Assembly (NCBI RefSeq): GCF_900103665.1
Contig: NZ_FNGY01000011.1
Coordinates: 1-64,000, forward strand
Direction: 5' to 3'
DNA length: 64,000 nucleotides
Source of the DNA: Pedobacter steynii
Lineage (GTDB): Bacteria > Bacteroidota > Bacteroidia > Sphingobacteriales > Sphingobacteriaceae
Made by a program: the position numbers and the translations under genes. How positions within the stretch are numbered: the stretch's first letter is position 1; each line of letters opens with the position of its first letter. This document shows positions 8,939 to 16,789 of this stretch, one piece after another. The notes beneath the pieces are model-generated. The model was not told where the DNA came from, did no database searches, and worked only from the letters and a program-made list of their open reading frames with translations.

Positions 8939-11900
8939 TTAAAACCCTGCCATAATACCTACGTTAAACACCCTTTGCACAGGGTATCCCAATCCTGAGG
9001 CCCCCATTTCCGGGTCCCAGAGTTTGAATGCGCTTAAGGCAAATAAGTTGGTACCATTTAGATAGATACGCCCGCTACGCAAACCCAGTTTCTTTAAAAG
9101 TGGATCAGGAATATTGTATCCGGCTTCCGCTGATTTCAATCGAAAAAAAGAACCATTTTCTAACCACCAGGTAGAGGATTGACTATTATTCGGGTTAATT
9201 GTATTGTCTAACCTTGGCCAAAAAGCATACGAGTTTTGTTTAGCCTCGGACCAGTGATTATTGGCAATAAGCGCCAGCAATCCATTTTGACTGCCCCCAT
9301 CAATGGCAAAAGGTGTGATAGCGGCCGAGTTAACCAAAAATGACGATCTGGCTGAACCTTGAAAAAATGCGCTGATGTCAAAATTTTTATATCCAAACGA
9401 GAAGCCAAACCCATACATAATTTCTGGTGTAGCAGGAAATCCAATCGGGATCCTGTCGGCATTCGTGATTTTCCCATCTCTGTTGATATCCCTGTATTTA
9501 ATATCTCCTCCCATAACAAATGAACCAAATTGCTGTTGAGGAGAATTGTTAACCTCATACTGATCATCAAATAACCTTTCTGCCGCAAGACCATATATTT
9601 GGTCAGCTGAGTTACCAACATGCGACAAATACCGTTCATTAGCGGAGTATTTAGGTTCCAAATCGGCGATAATCTTACTTACCTGATAAGTAAAGGTTCC
9701 CCGCGTTTGTAACCATAATGAATTATTAAATGATTTACGATAGTTTAAAGCAGCCTCTATTCCCTTGCCCGAATTAATACCCGAGTTAGACTTGAGATTT
9801 GCCTGAAGCCCCATTGAGGAAGGTACATTTGTGGTGATATCCCCTGTCAGCAGTATATTACTCACATGTTTCCGGTACGCGTCCAGCGTTAAATTCAGGT
9901 CATGGAAAAGCGTTAAATCCATACCAATATTGGTTTGTTTAGTCAGCTGCCATGTGATATTCCGGTTTTCATACTGCCTTGTCACTACAATAGGTCTGTT
10001 ATAACTAAAATTTGTACCAAAGGCCCCTGCATTCCCGCCATTTAAATTCACATTAGATAAATAGAAGAAACGTTCATTCGCCGAGCCAATATTATCATTA
10101 CCTGACAACCCATGTGTGAACCTGAACTTTAACTGGTTAATTGTATTTAGCAATGGTTTAAAGAACTTTTCGTTAGATACAATCCATCCTGCTCCTATTG
10201 AAGGGAAAAATCCGAACCGGTGATTGGCTGCAAATCTTTCTGAACCGGTGTAGCCAAAATCATATTCAATCAAGTAACGGTTATCATATCCATAGGTAAA
10301 CCTGCCTGAAAACCCTTGATTCCGGCCCGGTAGAGAGGTGACTAAGTCGGTAGCGTTTCCTGTCATATAATTGCTCATTGTACCGATCAGCAAACCACCA
10401 ATACTATGTACGTCGTTAAATACCCTGGAATAATTAATTGCCGCCTCTCCATAAGTAGTGGAATTAACAATAGTGGATGCCGGATTCTGATTGTAAGTCA
10501 GGTATTCTGTAGGAGGTGAACCGGGGGATCCATTTATTCCGGTATTCAGCAAGCTCAGACCGGTAAATACACCGTTTACCAGGTTCGACTGATAATAATA
10601 GGGGCTAACACTTCGGGCGACCTGAAAATCTGCATGGCGTGAGGTATAAGCCATTACCCGGATAGATAAACCCGGTGTAATACCACCCAGATTCTGTTTT
10701 AAACTCACTTGCGCGGTTAAGTTGCTCGTATTTTGCTTTTGAAAGCCCGAAAGAGATCGCGCATAAGGATTCGTATATAATCCATTACCTGGCAGCATCA
10801 GTGCGTTTCCAAACAACGGATGTTTTTCATACGGCAATAAATTAGCGGGATAAACCGCGGGAAAAGCGACGGGGTTGCTCGATAAAGCACTGTTATAAAC
10901 CCCCTTCCCACCACCTATTGGTCCGTTATAGCTATCAAACTGCCCTTTAAGGCTGATCAGCACTTCAGTTGTTTTTGTAACGTTTAAATTAACATTTGAT
11001 AAAAGAGAATAAGATTGGAGCTTAATATTGTTGCTAAAGCCATTGATTGAGTTACCCTTCAAATTGCCATTGTCAAGATTATACGTCATCGCTATATAAT
11101 ATTTTGACCTGTCTGTACCTCCGCCGGCATTCAAATTGACACGTTGATTATTGGTCGTATTTTTAATCAACTCTTGTATCCAATTATTATTAGGATATAA
11201 CAATGGGTCATCTCCCCTGGCAGTGTGATCAATTTTATTTTGATCATAAGGCAATGAACCCAGGGGGTTTCTGGTTAGCATCGCCTCATTGGCAAGCGTC
11301 ATGTAGGTGATGTTATCTGCGAATGAAATATTCTTGGTGTTGGCAGATGTGGAATTCTCTATACGGAAGTTTAATTTCATTTTCCCTGATTCACCTATCT
11401 TGGTATTGATCAATATCACCCCATTTGCTCCCCTTGCACCGTACACTGATGTTGCAGTCGCATCTTTAAGTATAGAGAACCCGGCAATGTCATCGGGCTG
11501 CAGCCTGGCAAGATCCGTAGATGAGGATTCAATACCGTCGATTAAAATGAGTGGAGTGCTGTTCGTTGCACCAATGTTCCTGATAAAAAACGAGGCATTG
11601 TCCTTGCCGGGTTCCCCACTTCGCTGATAGGAAATAATACCGGAAATTTTTCCTGCCAACATGGTGGTCAGGTTGCTGGTAGGACCTTTAAGCTCTTTCG
11701 GATCAATTGTAGTAATGGAACTTATCATGGTTGTTTTCTTCTGGGTACCATAGGCAACCACAACCACATCTTTCAATGTAGAGGAGGTTCCCTTTAAAAC
11801 AACATTAATTTCCTGGCGATTTTGAACAGGTATTTCAATCGGGTTAAAGCCTACATAGGAAAACACCAGGGTCGCATTAGCATCAGCCTTTATAGTATAC

Positions 11901-12409
11901 TCCCCTTTAACATTGGTGACAACCGTTCCTCCCTTAGCGACACCTTTGATATGCACGCTGACACCTGGTAATGGCAGGCCCAGGGTATCGGTTACCCTTC
12001 CATGAATATTGACCGGCTGAACAACCTCTGATCTTTCATTCCGGGGAGAAGGTTGATCAAGCCTCAGTAAAATATTCTTATCAACCAATTTAAAGGTGAT
12101 CATTGAATTTTCAAAACAAGCTTTCAATGTTTCATCAATTGAGCCGTTGGTCACATGCACAGTGACCCTTGCTTCTTTTATCCCTTTGTTGGTATATAAA
12201 AACACATACCCCGTTTGCTTCTCAATTGAATGCAAGACCTTTTCTAAAGAAGCATTCTTTTCATTAAGGTTTATTTTTTGGCCATAACTTTTGCCATAAA
12301 CCTGCATTAACGCCATAATTAAAAAAACAGCAGTTAGTTTCATAACCAGAAATAGTTTAGGGGGTAGCCATGCCTTCGGCCTAGCTATGGAGTAATCATT
12401 AAATTCCAT
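8939..12409 (-). CDS. SusC/RagA-family TonB-dependent transporter with STN domain (PUL1)
   Basis: 1156 residues. An N-terminal leader (MKLTAVFLIMALMQVYGKSYG) is preceded by about 22 residues of a type common in this family. An STN domain (about 50-105; ASLEKVLHSIEKQTGYVFLY) touches the FecR anti-sigma. A CarboxypepD_reg-like beta-sandwich (about 133-215), the SusC motif DVVVVAYGTQKK and a plug (about 225-345; DATATSVYGARGANGVILI) precede a C-terminal beta-barrel ending VFNVGIMAGF. It imports oligosaccharide through the outer membrane using TonB energy and signals through the STN domain to FecR and sigma. The gap to fecR holds several hairpins annotated separately. Confidence 0.95.
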   Translation of the reverse strand: MEFNDYSIARPKAWLPPKLFLVMKLTAVFLIMALMQVYGKSYGQKINLNEKNASLEKVLHSIEKQTGYVFLYTNKGIKEARVTVHVTNGSIDETLKACFENSMITFKLVDKNILLRLDQPSPRNERSEVVQPVNIHGRVTDTLGLPLPGVSVHIKGVAKGGTVVTNVKGEYTIKADANATLVFSYVGFNPIEIPVQNRQEINVVLKGTSSTLKDVVVVAYGTQKKTTMISSITTIDPKELKGPTSNLTTMLAGKISGIISYQRSGEPGKDNASFFIRNIGATNSTPLILIDGIESSSTDLARLQPDDIAGFSILKDATATSVYGARGANGVILINTKIGESGKMKLNFRIENSTSANTKNISFADNITYMTLANEAMLTRNPLGSLPYDQNKIDHTARGDDPLLYPNNNWIQELIKNTTNNQRVNLNAGGGTDRSKYYIAMTYNLDNGNLKGNSINGFSNNIKLQSYSLLSNVNLNVTKTTEVLISLKGQFDSYNGPIGGGKGVYNSALSSNPVAFPAVYPANLLPYEKHPLFGNALMLPGNGLYTNPYARSLSGFQKQNTSNLTAQVSLKQNLGGITPGLSIRVMAYTSRHADFQVARSVSPYYYQSNLVNGVFTGLSLLNTGINGSPGSPPTEYLTYNQNPASTIVNSTTYGEAAINYSRVFNDVHSIGGLLIGTMSNYMTGNATDLVTSLPGRNQGFSGRFTYGYDNRYLIEYDFGYTGSERFAANHRFGFFPSIGAGWIVSNEKFFKPLLNTINQLKFRFTHGLSGNDNIGSANERFFYLSNVNLNGGNAGAFGTNFSYNRPIVVTRQYENRNITWQLTKQTNIGMDLTLFHDLNLTLDAYRKHVSNILLTGDITTNVPSSMGLQANLKSNSGINSGKGIEAALNYRKSFNNSLWLQTRGTFTYQVSKIIADLEPKYSANERYLSHVGNSADQIYGLAAERLFDDQYEVNNSPQQQFGSFVMGGDIKYRDINRDGKITNADRIPIGFPATPEIMYGFGFSFGYKNFDISAFFQGSARSSFLVNSAAITPFAIDGGSQNGLLALIANNHWSEAKQNSYAFWPRLDNTINPNNSQSSTWWLENGSFFRLKSAEAGYNIPDPLLKKLGLRSGRIYLNGTNLFALSAFKLWDPEMGASGLGYPVQRVFNVGIMAGF

Positions 12410-12419
12410 ACTTTTGTAA

Positions 12420-12533
12420 AAAATTGGGTTAATACGTGAGATAGTTTGAGCAAATTATTTTTCCCGATAACATCGGGAGGGTTAACCCAAATAATTCCGT
12501 AGAGGTGCTTCGACTCACCTCTGCGGTTTTTTT
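12420..12533 (+). ncRNA. Predicted cis-antisense RNA over the susC leader (DonS-like), PUL1
   Basis: A perfect Bacteroidota -7 box TACTTTTG (12409-12416) lies on the plus strand, overlapping the susC start codon on the minus strand. About 80 nt further on is a hairpin with T-run (12497-12533) that works only in the plus direction. Transcription between them would give an RNA of about 110 nt antisense to the susC 5' leader. Bacteroides DonS-type RNAs lie in the same place and repress susC. No clear -33 TTTG is visible, so this is a prediction. Confidence 0.35.
12497..12533 (+). terminator. Plus-facing intrinsic terminator in the fecR-susC gap (PUL1)
   Basis: Arms CCGTAGAGGTG (12497-12507) and CACCTCTGCGG (12516-12526), with one wobble pair, are followed by seven T (12527-12533). 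The T-run follows the stem only on the plus strand, where no protein gene is read, so it suits an antisense transcript better than the PUL mRNA. Confidence 0.6.
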
Positions 12534-12534
12534 C

Positions 12535-12572
12535 ATTTCATCTCTTTTTTTATTCTGTAAAAGAGATGAAAT
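12535..12572. repeat. 14-bp inverted repeat in the fecR-susC gap
   Basis: Perfect arms ATTTCATCTCTTTT (12535-12548) and its complement (12559-12572), 10-nt loop, immediately beside the plus-facing terminator. On the minus strand it would fold just before the susC leader and could stabilise or attenuate the fecR-susC message. It lacks a following T-run. Confidence 0.5.
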
Positions 12573-12664
12573 CTATTTCGGGCCAACCTTGCAGACTGGA
12601 AGCTAGGTTTGTAATTGTTTCTTCATGTTTGTTTGGTTTTAATATTTGGTTGTTTATTTATTCG

Positions 12665-13855
12665 TTAAGGCATTACAATGATCTTCTTTTTTATTCCTTC
12701 ATTTTCAATCTTAAAATGAATTTTAAAGTAACTAAGGATATCTATGACCTGTGAGGCATTTACCGCTCTGTGCAATTTCCCTGTAAATAAAGTTTCCGGG
12801 ATTTTCCCACGATACTCTACATCTACATCGTACCATCGTGACAGTTGTCTCATAACAGTTTCAATACTTGCGTCCTGAAAGTCAAACAATCCGTTTTTCC
12901 ATGCGATCACTTCATTTATATCCACATCAGCTACGAGAATATTGCCCTTTTCGAGCTGCGCCTGCTCTCCTGGTTTAAGTATTTTGGCACCAACCGTTGA
13001 TGATACTTTTACTTTTCCCTCAAGCAAAGTAGTTTTGACTACATTTTCGTCACGATAAGCATTGATATTAAAGTGTGTCCCTAAGACTTCGACGACTTGA
13101 CCATTACTGACAACCCTGAAAGGTTTGGTTGCATCATGTCCTACTTCAAAATAGACTTCCCCGGTAATCTCTACCCTGCGCTCTTTTCCGGAAAATACAA
13201 CGGGATACTTTATAGAGGATGCAGCATTCAGCCAAACATTAGTCCCATCAGCTAAGGTTAGGCGGTACTGACCACCACGTGGGGTTGCTATGGAATTGTA
13301 GGTTATGAGCTCTGGATTTTGAACAGGAGTTGCGATTTTCTTATAAACGACCTGTCCGTTATTGGTTTTGTTGATGTTAATTCCGCTTTGGCTTGCCAGG
13401 GTCTCATTTTTTGCATCGGTCAAAATGATCTCTTTTCCATTAGCCAAAGTCAATACAGCCTTGTTACCCCCCGGGGCAATGTCATTATGCTGAACCTGAT
13501 TATGAACGGTTTGCTGACCTGATATGGATTGATGCCATAAAATGTATCCACCGACTGAAATGAACAATAAGACCGAAGCGACAGCAGCTATTTTTTTCCA
13601 GGGAAAAAGTCGGGTAATGATTGTTTCACCTTGTTCATGCCGCTCAATCCGCTCTCCAATTTTGGCAAGCAGGCTGGAATCAGGAATAGGAGTAACCGGA
13701 GAATCCTTCAGAATTCGCTGGTAAGATTCGATTATCTGCTCATATTCCTCAAGGTCTAATGTTGAAATCAGCTCCATAAATTCCTCCTTCTCGGCGGTCG
13801 TTATGGTTCCTTTTGCAAATTTCTCTAAAAAAAGTCTAATTTTTTGCTCGATCAT
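12665..13855 (-). CDS. FecR-family anti-sigma factor (PUL1)
   Basis: About 396 residues from the ATG at 13855; the frame stays open to 13888 but the MIEQKIRLFLEKF start fits the family better. The order is a cytoplasmic N-terminal anti-sigma domain, one membrane segment near residue 90 (IAAVASVLLFISVGGYILW), a periplasmic FecR domain (TPRGGQYRLTLADGTNVWLN) and a C-terminal DUF4974/STN-like domain (DASIETVMRQLSRWYDVDVE). It holds the sigma factor inactive until the SusC STN domain signals substrate. It lies 81 bp downstream of the sigma gene. Confidence 0.93.
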   Translation of the reverse strand: MIEQKIRLFLEKFAKGTITTAEKEEFMELISTLDLEEYEQIIESYQRILKDSPVTPIPDSSLLAKIGERIERHEQGETIITRLFPWKKIAAVASVLLFISVGGYILWHQSISGQQTVHNQVQHNDIAPGGNKAVLTLANGKEIILTDAKNETLASQSGININKTNNGQVVYKKIATPVQNPELITYNSIATPRGGQYRLTLADGTNVWLNAASSIKYPVVFSGKERRVEITGEVYFEVGHDATKPFRVVSNGQVVEVLGTHFNINAYRDENVVKTTLLEGKVKVSSTVGAKILKPGEQAQLEKGNILVADVDINEVIAWKNGLFDFQDASIETVMRQLSRWYDVDVEYRGKIPETLFTGKLHRAVNASQVIDILSYFKIHFKIENEGIKKKIIVMP

Positions 13856-13936
13856 TTCTTTGCTAATTATATAGAAGACGAACGACAAGCAAAAAAGTAC
13901 ACCTCGTTTTTAAAAAAAATAAAAAGTAGTTGTATG

Positions 13937-14536
13937 TTAAAGAAAAAAGGGGATCAATACATACAGCAGAGGCCAGCCTGTATGGTAATGAAGATGCTGT
14001 TTGATGAAGAGAATAGCCTCATACAATTGCTTTTTGACTGCCGACTTACTGATATTCAAAGAGCCGGAAATTTCATCAATAGACATATTCTGCTGTGTAC
14101 GCATATCGAATATCTTCTTTCTTTGAGGAGTTAAGCAATCGATTGCCATTTCGGCCGAAGTTAAATATTCTGAATAGATTAGGTTGTTCTCCAGAGGTGA
14201 GCCCTTAGACTCCTCCTGATGTTCCAATTGACCAATTATTTTTTGGAAACATTGCTCACGTTTGCGGGCATCAATTAGTTGATGCTTGGCCATCTTGAAT
14301 GTATAAGCCTCAAATGACTTCAAACTAGTTAAAGTTTCCCTCCGAATCCATATCTTCAGGAATACCTCCTGAACTATTTCTTCAGCCTGCTCTTTAGAAG
14401 CATCGGTAAAAGGATAAACAAAACGGTATAATAAAGGCGTATAATAAGTATAGAGCTGAGAATAAGCATTACTGTCCCCTGATGCAACTCGTTCGAGAAG
14501 CACCTTTTCGTCAAAGACAGGCCCAGAATTTTGCAT
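13937..14536 (-). CDS. ECF RNA polymerase sigma factor (PUL1)
   Basis: 199 residues. Sigma region 2 (about 28-95; QAEEIVQEVFLKIWIRRETL) and region 4 (about 133-185; SIDEISGSLNISKSAVKKQL) are clear. The protein ends in a short hydrophobic tail (LLYVLIPFFL), a feature shared by all three ECF sigmas in this window. It should direct transcription of PUL1 when released by the adjacent FecR. Confidence 0.93.
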   Translation of the reverse strand: MQNSGPVFDEKVLLERVASGDSNAYSQLYTYYTPLLYRFVYPFTDASKEQAEEIVQEVFLKIWIRRETLTSLKSFEAYTFKMAKHQLIDARKREQCFQKIIGQLEHQEESKGSPLENNLIYSEYLTSAEMAIDCLTPQRKKIFDMRTQQNMSIDEISGSLNISKSAVKKQLYEAILFIKQHLHYHTGWPLLYVLIPFFL

Positions 14537-14711
14537 CTATAGTTTGATTTTGTATTTGGTTTCAATCGAAATTAGTGGTGTAAAACGACATTTCCTAATT
14601 TCAGGAAACATAAAAACTATGCAAACGTTTGTCTTTCAATCAAAAGGCCATTTTTAAAATTAGCATTATAATAGGAGCAATCAAAACATAACTTTCCTCA
14701 TCTTTTGATTG

Positions 14712-14804
14712 CTACTGCCCCTTATTCCAATCTATTTTAAATACATACGTTTCGGTAAGGGATTGATCGGGCGGAAGCATGAAATTTTCGGAAATACACT
14801 GTAT
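14712..14804 (-). pseudogene. N-terminal relic of a second AraC(-LacI)-type regulator
   Basis: The minus-strand frame from 14804 reads IQCISENFMLPPDQSLTE before drifting and stopping at 14712. The intact AraC-LacI regulator (2500-4332) begins MQCIYENLMFPPDQSFTI, and the DNA is similar over about 55 nt. The ATG has become ATA and only about 20 codons remain homologous, so this is a truncated copy. It sits between the PUL1 sigma gene and the end of GH97, the downstream edge of PUL2. That is the same position relative to PUL2 that the intact regulator has relative to PUL1. Confidence 0.65.
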
Positions 14805-14822
14805 AAAAAAATTTCAATCATC

Positions 14823-16775
14823 TTATTTATTCATTTTGATAGATTTGAAAGTCAGGCAAGCACCTCCACCAGGTGCCAGAGACACATGTAGGATTTCTTT
14901 ACTGGAAACGGTCTTTTTATCAAGGATATATGTTTCTCTGTTTGTAAGATAGTGCGCATCAGCCCCATCTTGTATGATTTCAACTTCATATTCACCTTTA
15001 CCCAGAAAAGTTAGCGGAATGTTCAGCTTTCTTCCTGATTCACTGGTAGCAGCCCCTACTAAAAAAGTATCCTTGGTCTGTCGCATCATGACAATGTACT
15101 CGCCTATCTCGCCTGCCAGTGTCTTGCTCTCTACCCATGGCATCTTTTGCCCGGAAATGAAACGGAATAAAGGAGGATATTTACGATAGAATTCCGGAAT
15201 ATCAGGTATTATGGTAGCTCCCGAAAAAGTGATTAAAGTACGGGCAGCTTCAGCGGTCAGTGTAGATGGAACAGGCAGATTACAGTCTGTGCGGGTAGTA
15301 TTACCCTGACGCAAATCAAACATACCATTGTTCATATCTAAAGGGCCCGCAACCATGTTAACAAAAACAGAAGTAACAAAAGTTTTCGGCAGAAATATTT
15401 GATGTCCGTCCAACTGAGCCTGACAAAACTCTCGTGTAACCGCGTTCGGCCAAGTGCGCATCTGTCCGTAAGGGTGAACCGGATCATCATGATAATCTAC
15501 CAATAAATGGTTTTCCGCACAAAGCCTGGTTACTGTTTGCGTCCAACGATTTTTTTCTTCATGATTTCCCCTCATAAATCCATATTTAACACCTGCTGCT
15601 CCCCATTCCCCATACTGTTTTAAAGTCTTTTCGATTGGGAATTTCTTACCTCCCACATCGTTCAGGTAAAGCCATATTCCTACTCCCTTTTCTTTTCCGT
15701 ACTGAATGAGTTTGCGCACATCATTAACTTTATCACCAGATACCGGATCCGAATCCGAATGAAATTCAGGCCCATACCAATTTGCGTCTAGCACTAAATA
15801 ACCTAAGCCTTGCTCTGCTGCAAAATCAACAGCACGCAGCCATGATGGATAGGACATCTCATAGCTGAATCCGTCCGTTTTTGCACCGTTCATTCTCCAA
15901 TCCCACAGTGCCAGACCGGGTTTTACCCATGAAAAATCGTATTCGGGCAATGGTGCAGGGTTTAGTAGTTCGATGATATGCGAATCTGTCAAAGCTCCCC
16001 GCGTTGTTCCATACAGAATAACACGCCATGCTGACTTATATCCAGGGTACAATTTTGCAGGTTTGGACGAAAGCGTAAATACCCGTCCTCCCTTTTTTGC
16101 ATTAAGAACCAATGGCTCCCCATCAATTAAATAAGCTTCATGGATGGCTAAGTAGTCCTGACTATCTGCTTTTATCGTCATAGGAGGTAATCTTCTGCCA
16201 TCACTTTCAGTTAGCAGTTCCGGCCCGATGTTGTGATTCTCACCATTGTAACACCATGCAGTAAAATTGTCGGTAAAGTGGTAAGCTGTTAGTTCCGAAG
16301 TAACCCCTATGGTCTTTGTTTCCGTTGAAGGAACTTCGTACCGGAAGGCAATTCCATCGTTATATACGCGTGCTACGATTTGTATGTTTTGTAATAAATT
16401 GGATGTCTGATTGCTTATCATCAAAACGAGTTCATTGAAATGGTCGTCTACTTTTGCCCGTTTTCCCCAAATCGGCTTCCAGACATCTCTTACTTCCCGA
16501 CGAGATGCGCGCACTACCTTCCATCCGACATAAGGGATCACATCCCCATTTTCCAACTTAAAGCCCAATGGAGATCGATCAATAAGTTGTCTGTTCTTCC
16601 CTTTGAAAGAATAGATGAATTGTCCGTTTACATTCCGGGACAATTCCATTGTCATACTTTTATCCGGGGACTTGATTTTGTACTTTCCCAATGTATCATT
16701 CCCATATAGCGGGTGTAATCCAAGAAAACCAAGAACCCCAATCAGCAGGAAATAGTATCTAATTTTATTTTCCAT
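14823..16775 (-). CDS. Glycoside hydrolase family 97 enzyme (alpha-glycosidase)
   Basis: 650 residues with an N-terminal signal peptide (about 1-25). The N-terminal beta-sandwich (about 30-280) and the catalytic (beta/alpha)8 barrel (about 285-560; EQGLGYLVLDANWYGPEF, GVKYGFMRGNHEEKNRW) are GH97. GH97 contains alpha-glucosidases of the SusB type and alpha-galactosidases. At two places where I recall SusB-type enzymes having Glu (motifs HEP and GIFE), this protein has Asp (D430 in VDYHDDP, D487 in GMFD). The substrate should not be assumed to be starch. It is the last gene of PUL2, 14 bp after GH92, and is probably periplasmic. Confidence 0.88.
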   Translation of the reverse strand: MENKIRYYFLLIGVLGFLGLHPLYGNDTLGKYKIKSPDKSMTMELSRNVNGQFIYSFKGKNRQLIDRSPLGFKLENGDVIPYVGWKVVRASRREVRDVWKPIWGKRAKVDDHFNELVLMISNQTSNLLQNIQIVARVYNDGIAFRYEVPSTETKTIGVTSELTAYHFTDNFTAWCYNGENHNIGPELLTESDGRRLPPMTIKADSQDYLAIHEAYLIDGEPLVLNAKKGGRVFTLSSKPAKLYPGYKSAWRVILYGTTRGALTDSHIIELLNPAPLPEYDFSWVKPGLALWDWRMNGAKTDGFSYEMSYPSWLRAVDFAAEQGLGYLVLDANWYGPEFHSDSDPVSGDKVNDVRKLIQYGKEKGVGIWLYLNDVGGKKFPIEKTLKQYGEWGAAGVKYGFMRGNHEEKNRWTQTVTRLCAENHLLVDYHDDPVHPYGQMRTWPNAVTREFCQAQLDGHQIFLPKTFVTSVFVNMVAGPLDMNNGMFDLRQGNTTRTDCNLPVPSTLTAEAARTLITFSGATIIPDIPEFYRKYPPLFRFISGQKMPWVESKTLAGEIGEYIVMMRQTKDTFLVGAATSESGRKLNIPLTFLGKGEYEVEIIQDGADAHYLTNRETYILDKKTVSSKEILHVSLAPGGGACLTFKSIKMNK

Positions 16776-16789
16776 AATATATTTTTATT

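Noticed and set aside
9208..9639. 143-codon minus-strand ORF
   Set aside because: A shifted-frame shadow within the PUL1 susC gene, whose own frame is uninterrupted.
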